64,000 nucleotides of DNA, taken from Candidatus Aminicenantes bacterium UBA6072. Its GTDB lineage: Bacteria > Acidobacteriota > Aminicenantia > UBA2199. Numbering within the stretch: position 1 is the first letter of the stretch; each line of letters opens with the position of its first letter. This document shows, in pieces, positions 41,562 to 48,751 of this stretch. The stretch lies in NCBI GenBank assembly GCA_002436105.1, contig DIXU01000014.1, forward strand, positions 62,001-126,000, given 5' to 3'. Below the pieces are notes generated by a model. It was not told the origin of the DNA. It searched no databases and was given only the letters and a program-made list of their open reading frames with translations. The translations under genes and the position numbers were made by a program.

Positions 41562-41617
41562 TGTTATTTGGCGGGGACAAAAGAAGAGCCCCGGAAATAC
41601 AGATAAGGAGAAAAAAA

Positions 41618-42628
41618 ATGAACGAAAAGAAAGTATTGCTGATCGACGATGAGACATCGCTGCAGCGCAGCCTGGCTCTCGGGTTGCTGCAGAAAGGATA
41701 TGAGACCGAAACATGCGAAAGCGGCCTGTGCGGCCTGAAGGCGCTGGGGGGCATCCAGGGCAAGAGGACGCCTTTCCGGTATGTGGTCGTCGACCTGCGC
41801 CTGCCCGACATCGACGGCATCCAGCTGCTCAAGGTGATCAAGTTCAATTATCCCGAGCTGCCCGTGGTGCTGATCACCGGCTACGGCAACGAAACGACCG
41901 AGGCGAATGCCAGGACCGAAAAGGCCGACGCCTATCTGGAAAAGCCCTTCACGGCCGAAGAGCTGACCCGCATTCTCGAGGAGATCCCCCTGAAAAAAGC
42001 GGAGCCCGCGGTCGCGGTCGCGGAAAGCGCCGAAACGACGGGCGAGCGGTCGGTCAGCGCTTATGTCCTGTTGAATTTCGATGAAACGGCCGACCTGGCC
42101 TCGATCTATCAGGACCTGTACTTCATGGACCAGGTGCTGTATTGCGATGCCATCAAGGGCGATTTCGACCTGGCCCTGCTGCTGCAGGCGGGAAGCATGG
42201 CCGACATCCGCTCCATGGTGGACGACAAGATAAAAACCATCCCCGGCATACGCGAGGCCGTGTTCCTGCCCGTTAACCCGCCGCAGCTTCCCGAAAGCGT
42301 CGCCAACATCATCGGCACCTTTGACAAGGCCCTGGGTCGGGAAAAGGGGAATCCCGATGCCGCGACCAACGCCAATTTCTGGAAGAGCGCATCTTCCTAT
42401 GTTTTCCTGGAGATCGAGAAGGAAAAGCTGGAGCAGGTCTATCCCACCCTCTATATCAACGACCAGGTCGTCTCCTGCGAAGGCATCGACGGCAAGTACG
42501 ACATCGTGCTGCTGATGCAGGGATCCAGCTTCGCCGAGATCGACCGCAACATCCTGACCAAGATCAAGCCCCTGGACGGCGTGCTGCGCATCAAGGAAAT
42601 GCCCATCATCAAGCTATTTGAAATGTAA
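41618..42628 (+). CDS. Response regulator with two Lrp/AsnC-type (RAM) ligand domains
   Basis: 336 residues from ATG 41618 with AAGGAG before it. Residues 1-125 are a receiver domain: VLLIDDET, phosphoacceptor in VVVDLRLPDIDG, LITGYG, YLEKPF. A 20-residue linker rich in alanine and glutamate follows. Then come two copies of an alpha-beta RAM-like domain, SAYVLLNFDE..ASIYQDLYFMDQVLYCDAIKGDFDLALLLQ and SSYVFLEIEKEKLEQVYPTLYINDQVVSCEGIDGKYDIVLLM (each with the D-x-x-L-x-x G-x-(F/Y)-D pattern of AsnC effector domains). There is no DNA-binding domain, so output is by protein contact or by ligand sensing. The receiver-plus-RAM pairing is one I do not know. Confidence 0.82.
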   Translation: MNEKKVLLIDDETSLQRSLALGLLQKGYETETCESGLCGLKALGGIQGKRTPFRYVVVDLRLPDIDGIQLLKVIKFNYPELPVVLITGYGNETTEANARTEKADAYLEKPFTAEELTRILEEIPLKKAEPAVAVAESAETTGERSVSAYVLLNFDETADLASIYQDLYFMDQVLYCDAIKGDFDLALLLQAGSMADIRSMVDDKIKTIPGIREAVFLPVNPPQLPESVANIIGTFDKALGREKGNPDAATNANFWKSASSYVFLEIEKEKLEQVYPTLYINDQVVSCEGIDGKYDIVLLMQGSSFAEIDRNILTKIKPLDGVLRIKEMPIIKLFEM

Positions 42629-42646
42629 GCTGAAATATAAGATAAT
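42618..42646 (+). promoter_or_regulatory. Internal sigma-70-type promoter, probably leaderless, for the NuoE-like gene
   Basis: TTGAAA (42618-42623), 17 bases, GATAAT (42641-42646). Transcription is expected around 42653, exactly the ATG, which also has no good ribosome site. Confidence 0.55.
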
Positions 42647-42652
42647 GGGTGC

Positions 42653-43171
42653 ATGACACCCAACGATAAACTGAAAGCCACCCGGAATAAAAAAGGGCTT
42701 GCCGGCTTCAAGATCGATCTCTGGAATTACGAGGGGGAAAAGGGCGCCCTGATCCCCCTGCTGCAGGCGGCCCAGGACACGTACGGCTACATCCCCGCGA
42801 CCGCGATCGACCAGATCAGCGAGATCGTGGGCATCCCGGCGGCGGAGATCTACGGCGTGATCACGTTCTACTCCCAGTTCCGCCTCAAGCCGCTGGGAAA
42901 ATTCCTGATCAAGGTCTGCGACGGCACCGCCTGTCATGTCAACGGCTCCGAGCGCATCGCCGGCGTCATCGAGGACGAGCTGCAGATCAGCGGCAACGAC
43001 ACGACCGAGGATGGGCTTTTCACCGTGCAGAAGGTCGCCTGCCTCGGCTGCTGCTCCCTCTCACCGGTGATCATGATCAACGACGAGACGTACGGCCGCC
43101 TGACGCCGAAAAAAGTCCAGCAGCTGCTGAAAGAATACAAATCCAAGGCCCAGAAACCTCAAACCGCCTGA
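42653..43171 (+). CDS. NuoE/HndA-like [2Fe-2S] subunit
   Basis: 172 residues. A thioredoxin-like [2Fe-2S] subunit with cysteines in VCDGTACHVNG (first pair, C-x4-C) and KVACLGCCSLSPVI (second pair). The first half (LIPLLQAAQDTYGYIPATA, EIYGVITFYSQFRL) is the usual helical start of NuoE. It passes electrons from a flavin to a [2Fe-2S] cluster in NADH- or NADP-linked complexes such as Nuo, HydABC and formate dehydrogenases. It directly precedes the NuoF-like gene. Confidence 0.93.
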   Translation: MTPNDKLKATRNKKGLAGFKIDLWNYEGEKGALIPLLQAAQDTYGYIPATAIDQISEIVGIPAAEIYGVITFYSQFRLKPLGKFLIKVCDGTACHVNGSERIAGVIEDELQISGNDTTEDGLFTVQKVACLGCCSLSPVIMINDETYGRLTPKKVQQLLKEYKSKAQKPQTA

Positions 43172-43190
43172 GCGCAGCAAGGAGAAGAAC

Positions 43191-44957
43191 ATGAAGACCA
43201 TCAAAATAGGGCTCGGCACATGCGGAGTTTCGGCCGGCGGCGAGAAGGTCCACGCCGCCCTGAAGGAAGCGATCGCCAAGGACAAGATCCCGGTCCGGCT
43301 CGTGGAAACCGGCTGCATGGGAAACTGCTACCAGGAGGTGCTGGTCGAGGTCATCGATGAGGACGGCCGCAGCAACCTGTACGGCAATGTGACCCCCGAC
43401 AAGGTCGGGAGGATCCTGGACGAACAGGTCCTGAACGACAAGCCCGTCGGCGAATGGATCGTCAAGGGCAGGGATGCCGCCGCCGAGGACACGTTCTTCG
43501 CCAAGCAGAAGCGCATCGTCCTGCGCAACTGCGGCATCATCGATCCAGACTCCATTGACGAGTACATCGCCAGCGGCGGCTACCGGGCCATCCAGAAAAT
43601 ACTGAAGGAATGCACGCCCGAGGAGGTCATCGAGATCATCCTCAAGTCAGGACTGCGCGGCCGCGGCGGCGCCGGCTTCCTGACCGGGATGAAGTGGCGC
43701 TTCTGCCGCCAGGCGCCGGGAGACAAGAAATACATCATCTGCAACGCCGACGAGGGCGACCCCGGCGCCTTCATGGACCGCAGCACCCTGGAGGGCGATC
43801 CCCACTCGGTGCTGGAAGGGATGATGATCGGCGCCTACGCCTGCGGCGCCGACGAGGCTTATATTTACGTGCGGGCCGAGTACCCCATGGCGGTGCGCCG
43901 TCTGCGTCATTCGATCCATGAAGCCACGAAAAAAGGGTTCCTGGGCAAGAATATCTTCGGCTCGCACATGAACCTGAAGATCAAGATCAAGGAAGGGGCA
44001 GGCGCCTTCGTCTGCGGCGAGGAGACCGCCCTGATCGCCTCCATCGAGGGCCAGCGCGGCATGCCGCGCTTCCGGCCGCCCTTCCCGGCCCAGAAGGGAC
44101 TTTGGGGCAAGCCGACCAACATCAACAACGTGGAGACCTACGCCAACATCGCCTGGATCATCTTGAACGGGGCCGATGCCTTCGCCGCCATGGGCACCGA
44201 AAACAGCAAGGGGACCAAGGTGTTCGCCCTGGCCGGCAAGATCGCCCGCGGCGGGCTGGTCGAAGTTCCCATGGGGCTGACCATCAACGAGATCATCTAC
44301 GATATCGGCGGCGGCATCCGCGACGACAAGAAGTTCAAGGCCGTGCAGATGGGCGGGCCCTCGGGAGGCTGCATCCCGGCCACCATGGGCGACCTGCAGA
44401 TCGACTACCAGAAGATCAACCAGACCGGGGCGATCATGGGCTCGGGCGGCATGGTGGTCATGGATGAGACGACCTGCATGGTGGAGATGGCCAAGTTCTT
44501 CCTGCGCTTCACCCAGGACGAAAGCTGCGGCAAATGCACGTTCTGCCGCATCGGCACCAAGCGCATGCTGGAGATCCTCGAGCGCATCACCGACGGCCGC
44601 GGCCGGCAGGGGGACATCGAGCTGCTGGAGGACCTGGCCGACAAGATCCGCAACAACACCATCTGCGGCCTGGGGCAGACCGCGCCCAATCCGGTCCTGA
44701 CCACGCTGAAGTATTTCCGTGACGAATACGAAGCCCACATCCGCGACAAGAAATGCCCGGCGCACAGCTGCGCCCCGCTCCTGACCTTCACCATCCTGGC
44801 CGACAAGTGCACCGGCTGCACCCTCTGCGCCAGGGTCTGTCCGGCCAAGGCCATCAGCGGCGAAAAGAAGCAGGTGCACCACATCGACCAGGAAGCCTGC
44901 ATCAAGTGCGGCAAGTGTTTCGAAACCTGCAATTTCAACGCCATCATCAAGGATTAA
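43191..44957 (+). CDS. NuoF/HndC-like flavin NAD(P)-binding subunit with C-terminal ferredoxin
   Basis: 588 residues, ribosome site AAGGAG. Order: an N-terminal thioredoxin-like [2Fe-2S] domain (about 1-95; GTCGVSAGG, ETGCMGNCYQ), the NuoF core with NAD/FMN binding (LRGRGGAGFLTGMKW, CNADEGDPGAFMDRSTLEGDP, GAYACGADEAYIYVRAEYP, GAGAFVCGEETALIASIEG), the [4Fe-4S] site SCGKCTFCRIGT, and C-terminal double ferredoxin (CTGCTLCARVCP, CIKCGKCFETCN). This layout matches the beta subunits of HydABC- and HndABCD-type enzymes, in which the flavin can bifurcate electrons between NAD(P)H and ferredoxin. The next gene is the fusion protein with no gap over 12 bases. Confidence 0.93.
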   Translation: MKTIKIGLGTCGVSAGGEKVHAALKEAIAKDKIPVRLVETGCMGNCYQEVLVEVIDEDGRSNLYGNVTPDKVGRILDEQVLNDKPVGEWIVKGRDAAAEDTFFAKQKRIVLRNCGIIDPDSIDEYIASGGYRAIQKILKECTPEEVIEIILKSGLRGRGGAGFLTGMKWRFCRQAPGDKKYIICNADEGDPGAFMDRSTLEGDPHSVLEGMMIGAYACGADEAYIYVRAEYPMAVRRLRHSIHEATKKGFLGKNIFGSHMNLKIKIKEGAGAFVCGEETALIASIEGQRGMPRFRPPFPAQKGLWGKPTNINNVETYANIAWIILNGADAFAAMGTENSKGTKVFALAGKIARGGLVEVPMGLTINEIIYDIGGGIRDDKKFKAVQMGGPSGGCIPATMGDLQIDYQKINQTGAIMGSGGMVVMDETTCMVEMAKFFLRFTQDESCGKCTFCRIGTKRMLEILERITDGRGRQGDIELLEDLADKIRNNTICGLGQTAPNPVLTTLKYFRDEYEAHIRDKKCPAHSCAPLLTFTILADKCTGCTLCARVCPAKAISGEKKQVHHIDQEACIKCGKCFETCNFNAIIKD

Positions 44958-44969
44958 AAGGAAGCAGCC

Positions 44970-47900
44970 ATGGAATCCATCACCCTGACCATCGACGACA
45001 GGCAAGTGACCGCCCGCCCGGACCAGACCATCCTGGAAGTGATCCGCGAGAACCGCATCGCCGAGATCCCCACCCTGTGCCATGATCCCAAGCTGCCGCC
45101 CTACGGATCCTGCTATCTCTGCGTGGTGGAGGTCGAAGGTGTCAAAAAGCTGATCCCATCCTGCTCCAGCCCGGTGGCCGACAAGATGGTCGTCCATACC
45201 GACAACCCGCGCATCCGCGAGGCCAGGAAAACCGCCCTAGAGCTGCTGCTATCGAACCATTACGCCGACTGCCTCGCTCCCTGCCAGCAGACCTGCCCGG
45301 CCGGCGTCGACGTCCAGGGCTACATCGCCCTCGTCGCCATGGGCAAGCCCCGGGAAGCCGTGCGCCTGATCAAGAAGACCAACCCCCTGCCCCTGGTCTG
45401 CGGCCGCGTCTGCGTGCGTGAATGCGAAGTGGCCTGCCGCCGCAACCGCGTCGACGAGCGCGTGGGCATCGACTACCTGAAGCGCTACGCCACGGACATC
45501 GATATCGAGGATCCCTGGACCCCGGAAATACCCCCGGCCAACGGCAGGAAAGTGGCCATCGTCGGCGGCGGTCCGGCCGGACTGACGTGCGCCTACTACC
45601 TGATCCTCAAGGGCTATGCCGTCAGCCTGTTCGAAAAGGCGCCCCATCTGGGCGGCATGCTGCGCTACGGCATCCCCGAGTACCGCCTGCCCAAGGCGGA
45701 GCTGGACAAGGAGATCGGCTGGATCACCGGCCTGGGCGTGACGGTCAAGACCGGAACCGCCCTGGGAAAAGACTTTTCCATCGCCGACCTGAAGCAGCAA
45801 GGCTTTGACGCCATCTACCTGGCCTTTGGCGCCCAGAAGGCAAAGGGGATGCGCTTGCCGGGAGAAGACGAAACCGAGGGCGTCCTCAGCGGCATCGACT
45901 TTCTCTGGCAGCTGCAGGGTGACAAAAAACCCGAGATCTACGGCAGCGTCGTCGTGGTTGGCGGCGGCAACACGGCCATCGATGCCGCACGAACGGCCAA
46001 GCGCCTGGGCGCCCAAAAAGTGACGCTCCTGTACCGGCGCACGCGGAAGGAAATGCCCGCCCACCCGATGGAGATCGAGGCCGCCCTCGAGGAAGGGGTG
46101 GAGCTGGTCGAGCTCGCCGCCCCGACCGAGCTGGTGCGCAAGAATCAACGCCTGCAGGGCATGACCTGCATTCGCATGGAATTGGGCGAGCCCGACGCCA
46201 GCGGCCGCCGCAGCCCGGTGCCGCTGGCCAACTCGGAATATCTTATTCCCTGCGATTTCGCCATATCGGCCATTGGCCAGGATGTCGACCTCTGCGGATT
46301 GCAGAAGGACCCGCAACTGGAGTCGACGCGGCATAACACGCTGGTATTCAATGAAAAAACCTTTGAAACGTCCCTCCCCGGCGTATTCACCGGCGGCGAC
46401 ATGGCCAGCGGCCCGGCCGTGGCCATCGACGCCATCGCCCACGGCAAGATCGCGGCCAATGCCATCGACCATTACGTGCGCACGGGCAAGGCCGCCGGCA
46501 AGGTGGAGGAATTCATCAGCCGCAAGGAGGCTTTCGGGGACATTCCCGAAAGCGATTTCGCCGATTTTCCCAAGATCGGGAAGGAAAAAATGCCCGAGCT
46601 TCCCGCGGCCGAGCGGGCGAAAACGTTCGCTGAGGTCGAACTCGGCTTCAGCGGCGACCAGGCGCTCCAGGAAAGCGGGCGCTGCCTGGAATGCGGCTGC
46701 TCCGCATATTTCGACTGCGCCCTGCGCAAGCACGCCGTGGATTTCGGGGTGGACATCGAAAAATTCGTGGGCGAAGTAAGAAAATACAAGGTGGACAAGG
46801 CGCACCCGTTCATCGCCCTTGACCCCAACAAGTGCATCGCCTGCGGCCGCTGCGTGCGCACCTGCTCGGAAATACTGCGGGTCTCGGCCCTGGGATTCGT
46901 CTACCGCGGCTTTCGCTCGGTGGTGCGCCCATCCATGGAAAAGAAATTGCTGGAGACCAATTGCATATCCTGCGGGAATTGCATCGCCGCCTGCCCCACC
47001 GGCGCCATCGCCGAGAAGCTGCCCTTCGCCAAACCCGGCCCCTGGGCCGGTGAAAAATTCAACGCCATATGCCATTTCTGTTCCATCGGCTGCGAATTGC
47101 ATTACAAGGTCTTCGGCCCCGACGCCTATGTGGCGCTGGGGACGGCCGACGAGGCGCACAACAAGGGCTATCTGTGCCACAAGGGCCGCTTCGGCTACCG
47201 CTACATGCTGGACGACCAGCGCCTGCGCGGGCCGCTGGTCCGCGGCAAGTCGGGATTGCAGAAAGCTTCATGGCAGGAAGCGCTCGACCTGGCCGGCACG
47301 AGGATCCGGGCCCTGGTCAAGAAGCACGGTCCCGAATCGGTGGCGGTCTTCGCCTCGCCCAGGCTGGCCAACGAGGAGCTGTACCTGCTGCAGAAATGGG
47401 TGCGCACGGGGTTCAGGAGCAACATGATCGGCAGCTTCAGCAACCTGCTCATGAGCCGTGACCTCGACGCCCTGGACGAAATGCACGGCCTCACCGCTTC
47501 CACCACGACCATGGACGAGTTCCAGCATGCCGACATCATCATGGTCGTCAATGCCGAGCTGACCGAGAACCACCTGATCGCCGAGCTCAAGATCAAGGAA
47601 GCGATGAAAAAGGGAGCACGTCTTATCGCGGTGAACTCTTCGGAGAATCCCCTGAGCCGCATCGCCGACCTCTGGCTCGATCCCAAGCGCGGCACCAATA
47701 CCGCCCTGGTCGCGGGCCTGGCCAATGCCCTCATCCGCAAGGGCAGGCTCGACCGGGCTTTCGTGGACGGGCGCACGGAAAACTTCGCGGCCTTCCAAGC
47801 CGAGGTCGCCGCGATCACTGCCGCGCAGGTGAGCGCCCGCACCGGCATCCAGGAGGAAAAATTCAACCGCGCCGCCGAACTGCTGGCCCAGGCGGCCAAT

Positions 47901-48722
47901 GTCGTGGTCGTCTATGGCATGGATCAGTTCCTGGAGAAATCCACCGATGACATAAAGGCGCTGGGTAACCTGCTGTTGCTCCTGGGCAAGACAGGGCAGC
48001 CGGGCAACGGGCTGATCCTCGTCCGCGACCATGCCAATTCACAGGGGCTTCTTGACATGGGGGCCGACAGCCGCTACCTGCCCGGCCTCAGCCGCCCCGG
48101 CAGCAAGGGGATCGACCGCCTGCAGGCGCTGTGGGGCGTCCCCCTGCAGCAGATCTTCAAGCCCGTTGACCTGCAGTCCCGGCTGAAAAAGGGAGACGTC
48201 AAGGCCGTGCTGATATTCGGCGAAGACCCCCTGGCCGCCGCCGCGGCCGGCCGCCTGTTGGCCAAGGTGCAATTCAGGCTGGTCGTCGACTTTTTCCGGA
48301 CCGCAACCGCCGAGGAGGCCGACGTGGTCCTGCCCATGTCGACCCCCCTGGAGAGCACCGGCACCTTCACCGCCTGCGACCGCCGCGTACAGCGCAGCGG
48401 CGCCCTGGTGCCTCCGGCATCCGGGAAGACCAACCTGGAGATCATCGGCCAGCTGGCGGAAAAGCTGGGCATGGCCCTGAAGCCGGCTGCTGCAGCGGAG
48501 ATCTTTGCCGAAATCGGCCGGGCCAATCCCTTTTACGCCGGCCTTTCCTCGGGAGAATTCTGGGGGCGCAACCTGTTCCACGAGGCGTTTCCCACGGAGA
48601 GCGGCAAGGCAAAATTCCTGTCCATCCTCCTCGACCCTGCGACCTGCAACCTGGAAAAGCATCCGCTGTTGTCCAGTGAAAGCTACCTGCAGTCCAGAAT
48701 CAGGAATCAATTGGTGCTATAA
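44970..48722 (+). CDS. NuoG/GltD/molybdopterin-oxidoreductase-like fusion, active-site ligand absent
   Basis: 1250 residues. Order by position: [2Fe-2S] plant-type ferredoxin of NuoG (1-80; CHDPKLPPYGSCYLCVVEVE), a His/Cys region (95-112; NHYADCLAPCQQTCPAG), a GltD-like Fe-S and FAD/NAD(P) module (115-540; GGGPAG near 199, then GGGNTAIDAARTAKRL), CLECGC (near 575), a double [4Fe-4S] ferredoxin (about 620-690; CIACGRCVRTC, CISCGNCIAACP), and a molybdopterin oxidoreductase region (701 on; CHFCSIGC). At the point where formate dehydrogenase has its Sec/Cys, the segment NMIGSFSNLLMSRDL has none, and the protein ends without the last molybdopterin-binding domain. So it is NuoG-like or Sfr-like, carrying electrons rather than reducing formate. 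An NADPH-linked role is inferred. Confidence 0.88.
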   Translation: MESITLTIDDRQVTARPDQTILEVIRENRIAEIPTLCHDPKLPPYGSCYLCVVEVEGVKKLIPSCSSPVADKMVVHTDNPRIREARKTALELLLSNHYADCLAPCQQTCPAGVDVQGYIALVAMGKPREAVRLIKKTNPLPLVCGRVCVRECEVACRRNRVDERVGIDYLKRYATDIDIEDPWTPEIPPANGRKVAIVGGGPAGLTCAYYLILKGYAVSLFEKAPHLGGMLRYGIPEYRLPKAELDKEIGWITGLGVTVKTGTALGKDFSIADLKQQGFDAIYLAFGAQKAKGMRLPGEDETEGVLSGIDFLWQLQGDKKPEIYGSVVVVGGGNTAIDAARTAKRLGAQKVTLLYRRTRKEMPAHPMEIEAALEEGVELVELAAPTELVRKNQRLQGMTCIRMELGEPDASGRRSPVPLANSEYLIPCDFAISAIGQDVDLCGLQKDPQLESTRHNTLVFNEKTFETSLPGVFTGGDMASGPAVAIDAIAHGKIAANAIDHYVRTGKAAGKVEEFISRKEAFGDIPESDFADFPKIGKEKMPELPAAERAKTFAEVELGFSGDQALQESGRCLECGCSAYFDCALRKHAVDFGVDIEKFVGEVRKYKVDKAHPFIALDPNKCIACGRCVRTCSEILRVSALGFVYRGFRSVVRPSMEKKLLETNCISCGNCIAACPTGAIAEKLPFAKPGPWAGEKFNAICHFCSIGCELHYKVFGPDAYVALGTADEAHNKGYLCHKGRFGYRYMLDDQRLRGPLVRGKSGLQKASWQEALDLAGTRIRALVKKHGPESVAVFASPRLANEELYLLQKWVRTGFRSNMIGSFSNLLMSRDLDALDEMHGLTASTTTMDEFQHADIIMVVNAELTENHLIAELKIKEAMKKGARLIAVNSSENPLSRIADLWLDPKRGTNTALVAGLANALIRKGRLDRAFVDGRTENFAAFQAEVAAITAAQVSARTGIQEEKFNRAAELLAQAANVVVVYGMDQFLEKSTDDIKALGNLLLLLGKTGQPGNGLILVRDHANSQGLLDMGADSRYLPGLSRPGSKGIDRLQALWGVPLQQIFKPVDLQSRLKKGDVKAVLIFGEDPLAAAAAGRLLAKVQFRLVVDFFRTATAEEADVVLPMSTPLESTGTFTACDRRVQRSGALVPPASGKTNLEIIGQLAEKLGMALKPAAAAEIFAEIGRANPFYAGLSSGEFWGRNLFHEAFPTESGKAKFLSILLDPATCNLEKHPLLSSESYLQSRIRNQLVL

Positions 48723-48723
48723 T
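48695..48723 (+). promoter_or_regulatory. Weak internal promoter before the kinase gene
   Basis: Perfect -10 TATAAT (48718-48723) with a poor -35 (CAGAAT, 48695-48700) at 17 bases, inside the last codons of the fusion gene. Confidence 0.35.
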
Positions 48724-48751
48724 ACCTCCGTTGAAACAGAGGGCATTCAGG

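Larger units (their letters stand above)
41206..41617. promoter_or_regulatory. 412-base AT-rich divergent regulatory region of the redox island
   Basis: The only gap above 300 bases without a gene. It is much more AT-rich than its surroundings, especially 41290-41480. It holds the sigma-54 promoter (41545-41560) for the rightward genes, the palindromes at 41390-41407 and 41429-41440, and a weak sigma-70-like element for nfnA (minus strand TTGTTG, 17 bases, TATCTT, around 41305-41335). An 81-codon frame at 41198-41443 on the minus strand overlaps nfnA's start region and looks non-coding. Confidence 0.75.

Noticed and set aside
45249..47180. 643-codon minus-strand frame inside the fusion gene
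   Set aside because: The plus-strand frame carries all iron-sulfur and flavin motifs; the antisense frame has none.
47419..47480. Possible selenocysteine codon in the molybdopterin region of the fusion protein
   Set aside because: The frame is continuous and the aligned segment has neither TGA nor a cysteine codon, so no Sec insertion is indicated despite the SelB-like gene in the window.
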